Assembly (NCBI GenBank): GCA_030650845.1 | Contig: JAUSDC010000244.1 | Location: 1 to 36,039 of the forward strand | Length of the DNA stretch: 36,039 nt | Direction: 5' to 3' | Origin: Candidatus Methanoperedens sp. | GTDB taxonomy: Archaea; Halobacteriota; Methanosarcinia; Methanosarcinales; Methanoperedenaceae | Shown here: piece by piece, positions 33,335 through 36,039 of the stretch | Position numbering within the stretch: the first letter of the stretch is position 1 | Layout of the letters: every line of letters begins with the position of its first letter | Position numbers and translations under genes: made by a program | The notes under the pieces: generated by a model | Told to the model about the DNA's origin: nothing | Databases searched by the model: none | The model's input: only the letters and a program-made list of their open reading frames with translations

Positions 33335-34194
33335 AATCTCATCCCCTCAAAAAGTGATACGAACAGCCCTGATATTATCAGATCAGCAGTCGAGCCAGGA
33401 TTCACACCATTTTTTATTAATTCATCATCAAATGAATGAATATTATGCATTTTGTCGTCCATGTCGTCTGTTTTCAAAATATTTTTTGCTCGAATGGAAA
33501 CCTCATCAGCTTTTGCATAATCGAATTTGGTCTGTATGAATGTGTCTTTGTATTTAGACAACAGCTCCATGAACGTGAGCACCACGGCATCATTTATTCC
33601 GTGTTTTTTGATCTTATTCTGGATAGATGCGGCGCATTCAAAAGTTTTCTGGAAGCCGTTAGTCCATTCCTCTGCTATCATGTCATAACCGGCTGATATC
33701 TCCATCATATTAAACAGTGTTAATCCCTGGGCTCTTATTTTTTCAGTTGATGCAGCATCAGTAAGGTCTAGGTCTTTTACAGGTTTGACTTTTACCCCTG
33801 CATCTGAAAATGCTCTGTAGAATTCGACAGCATCATTGACCGTAGTCCTTCTTACAACTTTTTTAACCTGCACTTTCAGACCTTCTATATCATCGCATCT
33901 TCCAGCTGCCATAACAAGCGGAATGAGAAGTATAAATGCCCCGAAATGAGTATTGCCTCCCTTCTGCCATTTACTGCTTTCCAGAACAGCTTCCCGGATC
34001 AATGAACCTGCTCCTGAATCTGATCGTGCTGCTTTTTCCAATATGGGGAACACGCCCACAGCGCTTGCCAGGAAATGCTCAAAGCGAGTATCAGCATAAT
34101 TGTGGTCTCTGTCAATGTTGCCAGGCTTTGGCGTTGCTGATACTTCAAGGAGCATAGCAAGCTGAGCGCACCTGGAGATGTGGGATGTGGTCAT
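33331..34194 (-). CDS. CitG-like triphosphoribosyl-dephospho-CoA synthase family protein
   Basis: The 287-aa helical protein matches the CitG/MdcB family: ASATPKPGNIDR-like VSATPKPGNIDRDHNYAD near residue 18, GGNTHFGAFILLIPL near 79 and DLTDAAST near 144. In bacteria CitG makes the prosthetic-group precursor of citrate lyase from ATP and dephospho-CoA, but no lyase is here. Archaeal members are not citrate-linked. The stop overlaps the DUF447 start. My recollection is that both families accompany tetrahydromethanopterin genes in methylotrophs, so a pterin or related cofactor role is possible. Confidence 0.85.
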   Translation of the reverse strand: MTTSHISRCAQLAMLLEVSATPKPGNIDRDHNYADTRFEHFLASAVGVFPILEKAARSDSGAGSLIREAVLESSKWQKGGNTHFGAFILLIPLVMAAGRCDDIEGLKVQVKKVVRRTTVNDAVEFYRAFSDAGVKVKPVKDLDLTDAASTEKIRAQGLTLFNMMEISAGYDMIAEEWTNGFQKTFECAASIQNKIKKHGINDAVVLTFMELLSKYKDTFIQTKFDYAKADEVSIRAKNILKTDDMDDKMHNIHSFDDELIKNGVNPGSTADLIISGLFVSLFEGMRF

Positions 34195-34227
34195 TATAAC
34201 GTGATATTATTTTCAGATTAGATAAAT

Positions 34228-35148
34228 TCATTTGTGCTTAAAATCTGGATTGAACCAGAATTCATAATGGACAGCCGCAGAATCGGTTCTATTATAATAA
34301 AGCCCATTTTTTAGTTCATACAGATAAAGCGAAAGTTTGGGGTAGGAAAATCTCCTGGCAAAAGCCTTGCTCTTCCTGTCCCATGAAGTATTCACAAGGC
34401 ACAGGCACTTATACTGGTTCTTTTTCACTGAAATTGATTCCTTATGGACAAGCCCGGCCAGATCCTTGTTGTCCTGAAATCTTACTTCAAATTCAAGTGA
34501 TATTCCGAATCTGTTGGACAGTATTGCAGTAATGCTCTTATGGCCTGAGCTGTGCTCCCATTTTGCTTCATGAGGATATTCACCTGTATGGAGCACTTTC
34601 GGGCTGAATGATGAATACTTTAACGACAAAGAATTGAGATAAAGATCAAGTTCTGATGAAACTGGATCAGGTATTTTTATAATTGGATATTCTTTGTTCA
34701 ATTCTTCTACAAAAAGTTTACTAAGTTTAAGAGTTACTGGTTTTCTTTTACGCACTGCATTTCTGAATGCAAATGAATAATCTTCAATGGATCCTATTTT
34801 TATTGATGTGGATAATTGTCGTTCAAGTTCATGCGCAAGTTTTTCTGAACTATCAATAAGTTCTATCTCTGCTGATTTCCACTTCTCAAGTGATGTTGTC
34901 TCATTTTTAAAATTTGTCGGGTCAGGTTTTAGTATTTCCAGGTTAAGAGAGTTAAGCAAAATCCTCAAATCCGTCAACTGTACAGGGTCTTTTGATATAT
35001 TGATCATCCGGTCAATGATAATTCGAGCGCTGCCCAGGTTGATCAATATTTTACGGGTATTGGAAGCCTGGACGTTCTCAAGCCCGGACTTTCCATTTTT
35101 AAACCTGACCCAGTTTATCTTCGTTATAAGCTTCGAAATCCAATTCAT
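34228..35148 (-). CDS. Unrecognised protein coupled to a cupredoxin lipoprotein
   Basis: The 306-aa protein has no membrane segment. The first 130 residues look helical, and the C-terminal half (about 160-306) alternates strands and contains a basic/aromatic block, FARRFSYPKLSLYLYEL near 270 and HYEFWF near 296. I do not recognise a family; a weak resemblance to nuclease-like folds is not strong enough to name. Its ATG overlaps the stop of the upstream cupredoxin gene (ATGA), so they are co-translated. Composition is like that of its neighbours. Confidence 0.7.
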   Translation of the reverse strand: MNWISKLITKINWVRFKNGKSGLENVQASNTRKILINLGSARIIIDRMINISKDPVQLTDLRILLNSLNLEILKPDPTNFKNETTSLEKWKSAEIELIDSSEKLAHELERQLSTSIKIGSIEDYSFAFRNAVRKRKPVTLKLSKLFVEELNKEYPIIKIPDPVSSELDLYLNSLSLKYSSFSPKVLHTGEYPHEAKWEHSSGHKSITAILSNRFGISLEFEVRFQDNKDLAGLVHKESISVKKNQYKCLCLVNTSWDRKSKAFARRFSYPKLSLYLYELKNGLYYNRTDSAAVHYEFWFNPDFKHK

Positions 35149-35495
35149 TTGACTATAATTTTTCCTTTCATGCTGGGATGTAAATTACACCAGTAGTCAT
35201 AAATTCCTATTTCATCAAATTTATGCTGGAACGTCTGTCCCTGACTGAGTTCACCGGAGTCGAATCCTGCACTTTTCACTGTGTGATTATATGAATCCAT
35301 TTGCTTCCATGTTACAGTTCCCCCCTTAGCAATATCTACCTGTGCAGGAATGAAATTAAAATTATTAATTTCTACCGTAGCAGTTTTTGCCGCTAGCCCT
35401 GAAGTTTCCCCCGGAGTTGTTGCTTTTGGTTGCGAAGTACATCCACTTAATAACAATATTAAAACTAATGATCCTATGATCCAGACATTTTTCAA
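35145..35495 (-). CDS. Blue-copper (cupredoxin) lipoprotein
   Basis: The 116-aa precursor has a signal peptide with lipobox LLSGC at 15-19, then a G/T-rich linker and a plastocyanin-like domain. Type 1 copper ligands are present: His in YNHTV near residue 70 and the cluster WCNLHPSM near 102 (Cys, His, Met). It should carry electrons or copper at the outer face. The start is a TTG, decided by GGAGGT (plus-strand 35502-35507) 6 nt upstream. A TATA box lies at 35531-35538. It is co-transcribed with the unknown gene downstream. Confidence 0.92.
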   Translation of the reverse strand: MKNVWIIGSLVLILLLSGCTSQPKATTPGETSGLAAKTATVEINNFNFIPAQVDIAKGGTVTWKQMDSYNHTVKSAGFDSGELSQGQTFQHKFDEIGIYDYWCNLHPSMKGKIIVK

Positions 35496-35530
35496 ATTAA
35501 AACCTCCAGTAAGGGATATGACTCTTGTAA

Positions 35531-35538
35531 TTTATATA
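35531..35538 (-). promoter_or_regulatory. TATA box of the cupredoxin operon
   Basis: TATATAAA on the minus strand, about 40 nt upstream of the TTG start. It predicts a short leader containing the GGAGGT SD. Confidence 0.55.
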
Positions 35539-35549
35539 GATTTTCCACA

Positions 35550-36038
35550 TCATATTATATTCAAGGAATGCCTTATATTCTGCTCGCTGATCTTAATAAT
35601 TGCCCTTTCAGCCATCCCCCCGGAGGCAAAAATAGCAACATTAAAACCCCTCTGCGCCGCAAGTATTCCAGACTGGATGACATCAAATTCTATATCACAT
35701 CTCAGGTTCATCCTTCCCATCAGCACTTTTGCAGAAGTGCCCATGGCACCGATCTTATGTGGTCTGATGTCGAGAAGGAGTTTCCGAACTTTTTCTGTTT
35801 CCACAACCCTTGTTCCCCCTTCTGTGATCCCCGGAACTCTTATTATTGTAATACTTCCAGCAAGCTGCTGCAGGGAACCTGTAACATCTTTTACTGCAAT
35901 ATCATCTCCATTTTTGCCGCTGAATACCACTTTCCCTCTTAAACCTGTTCCACTTTTTTCAGCAATAAGCATCCCATTCTTCATTTCAAGGATTACGTCC
36001 TCGCCTGCATGCACGTCGCACCCCGCTATAGCGCACCT
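35550..36038 (-). CDS. Unrecognised archaeal protein, 5' end beyond the window
   Basis: At least 163 codons are visible, and the frame remains open to the right edge, so the GTG at 36014 is probably internal (the frame reads CAIAGCDVHAGEDV through it). Features are a beta-rich first part (GLRGKVVFSGKNGD), KLLLDIRPHKIGAMGTSAKVLMGR near the middle and IFASGGMAERAI near the end. The glycine-rich turns could be a nucleotide- or cofactor-binding domain. I cannot assign a family; it looks like a conserved archaeal or methanogen-type protein. It is divergent in position from nothing visible; 54 nt separate it from the cupredoxin gene. Confidence 0.7.
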   Translation of the reverse strand, partial: RCAIAGCDVHAGEDVILEMKNGMLIAEKSGTGLRGKVVFSGKNGDDIAVKDVTGSLQQLAGSITIIRVPGITEGGTRVVETEKVRKLLLDIRPHKIGAMGTSAKVLMGRMNLRCDIEFDVIQSGILAAQRGFNVAIFASGGMAERAIIKISEQNIRHSLNII

Positions 36039-36039
36039 G

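Overview
The window is archaeal and very likely from the Methanosarcinales. Diagnostic genes are an archaeal proteasome beta subunit followed by the KH/beta-CASP factor aCPSF1 (FttA), ribosomal protein eS1, Tpt1/KptA RNA 2'-phosphotransferase, the archaeal PyrB/PyrI pair, ADP-forming acyl-CoA synthetase subunits, and an archaeosortase. Many genes have a TATA-like box about 25-35 nt before the start codon, as expected for leaderless or short-leader archaeal transcripts. A CcmC-type haem handling protein, a blue-copper lipoprotein, and a CitG-like/DUF447 pair suggest a cytochrome-bearing methane-metabolising archaeon such as 'Candidatus Methanoperedens' (ANME-2d). That genus assignment is inference from gene content only.

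Layout. 1-1081: a CPBP membrane protease with an N-terminal helical, possibly winged-helix, region. 1068-5712 (minus): a compact cell-surface operon. Its transcription order is a GT2 glycosyltransferase, a secreted protein with a VPxxxP-type C-terminal sorting tail, an S-layer/DUF1616-like membrane-anchored protein, an archaeosortase, an EpsI-like partner and a 77-aa two-helix membrane protein. 5713-6427: a mostly non-coding stretch holding one short Cys/His-rich ORF with a leader hairpin. 6428-8319: pyrG plus an orphan minimal nucleotidyltransferase, followed by short direct repeats and GC-rich palindromes. 8532-13217: a sugar-phosphate-isomerase-like TIM barrel, a small membrane protein, a CrtI-like FAD oxidoreductase, a tnpB-only insertion element and a PHP phosphoesterase. 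13338-15920: psmB and fttA.

15921-25777: membrane proteins, acdA/acdB, kptA, pyrB-pyrI-PHP, small hypotheticals, an FAA-hydrolase, a lipoprotein, an HTH regulator, tRNA-Leu(CAA) and rps3ae. 25783-27423 (minus): ccmC and an EamA transporter. 27498-31132: an iron-uptake operon (Ftr1-type permease, DtxR-family regulator, FeoB, 44-aa zinc ribbon). A perfect TTAGGTATACCTAA palindrome lies in front of it and looks like the DtxR operator. 31172-36039: an LSm/Hfq-like protein, hisS, the DUF447/CitG-like pair, a cupredoxin lipoprotein overlapping an unknown gene, and a partial unrecognised gene at the right edge.

The strongest candidate for an under-described system is the self-contained archaeosortase operon, which carries enzyme, apparent substrate, accessory EpsI protein, S-layer-like partner and glycosyltransferase together. 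Other points of interest are three genes too short for routine calling or with atypical starts: the Cys/His-rich 50-mer, the FeoB-coupled zinc ribbon, and the DUF447 gene, whose reading frame needs a CTG or ATT start.
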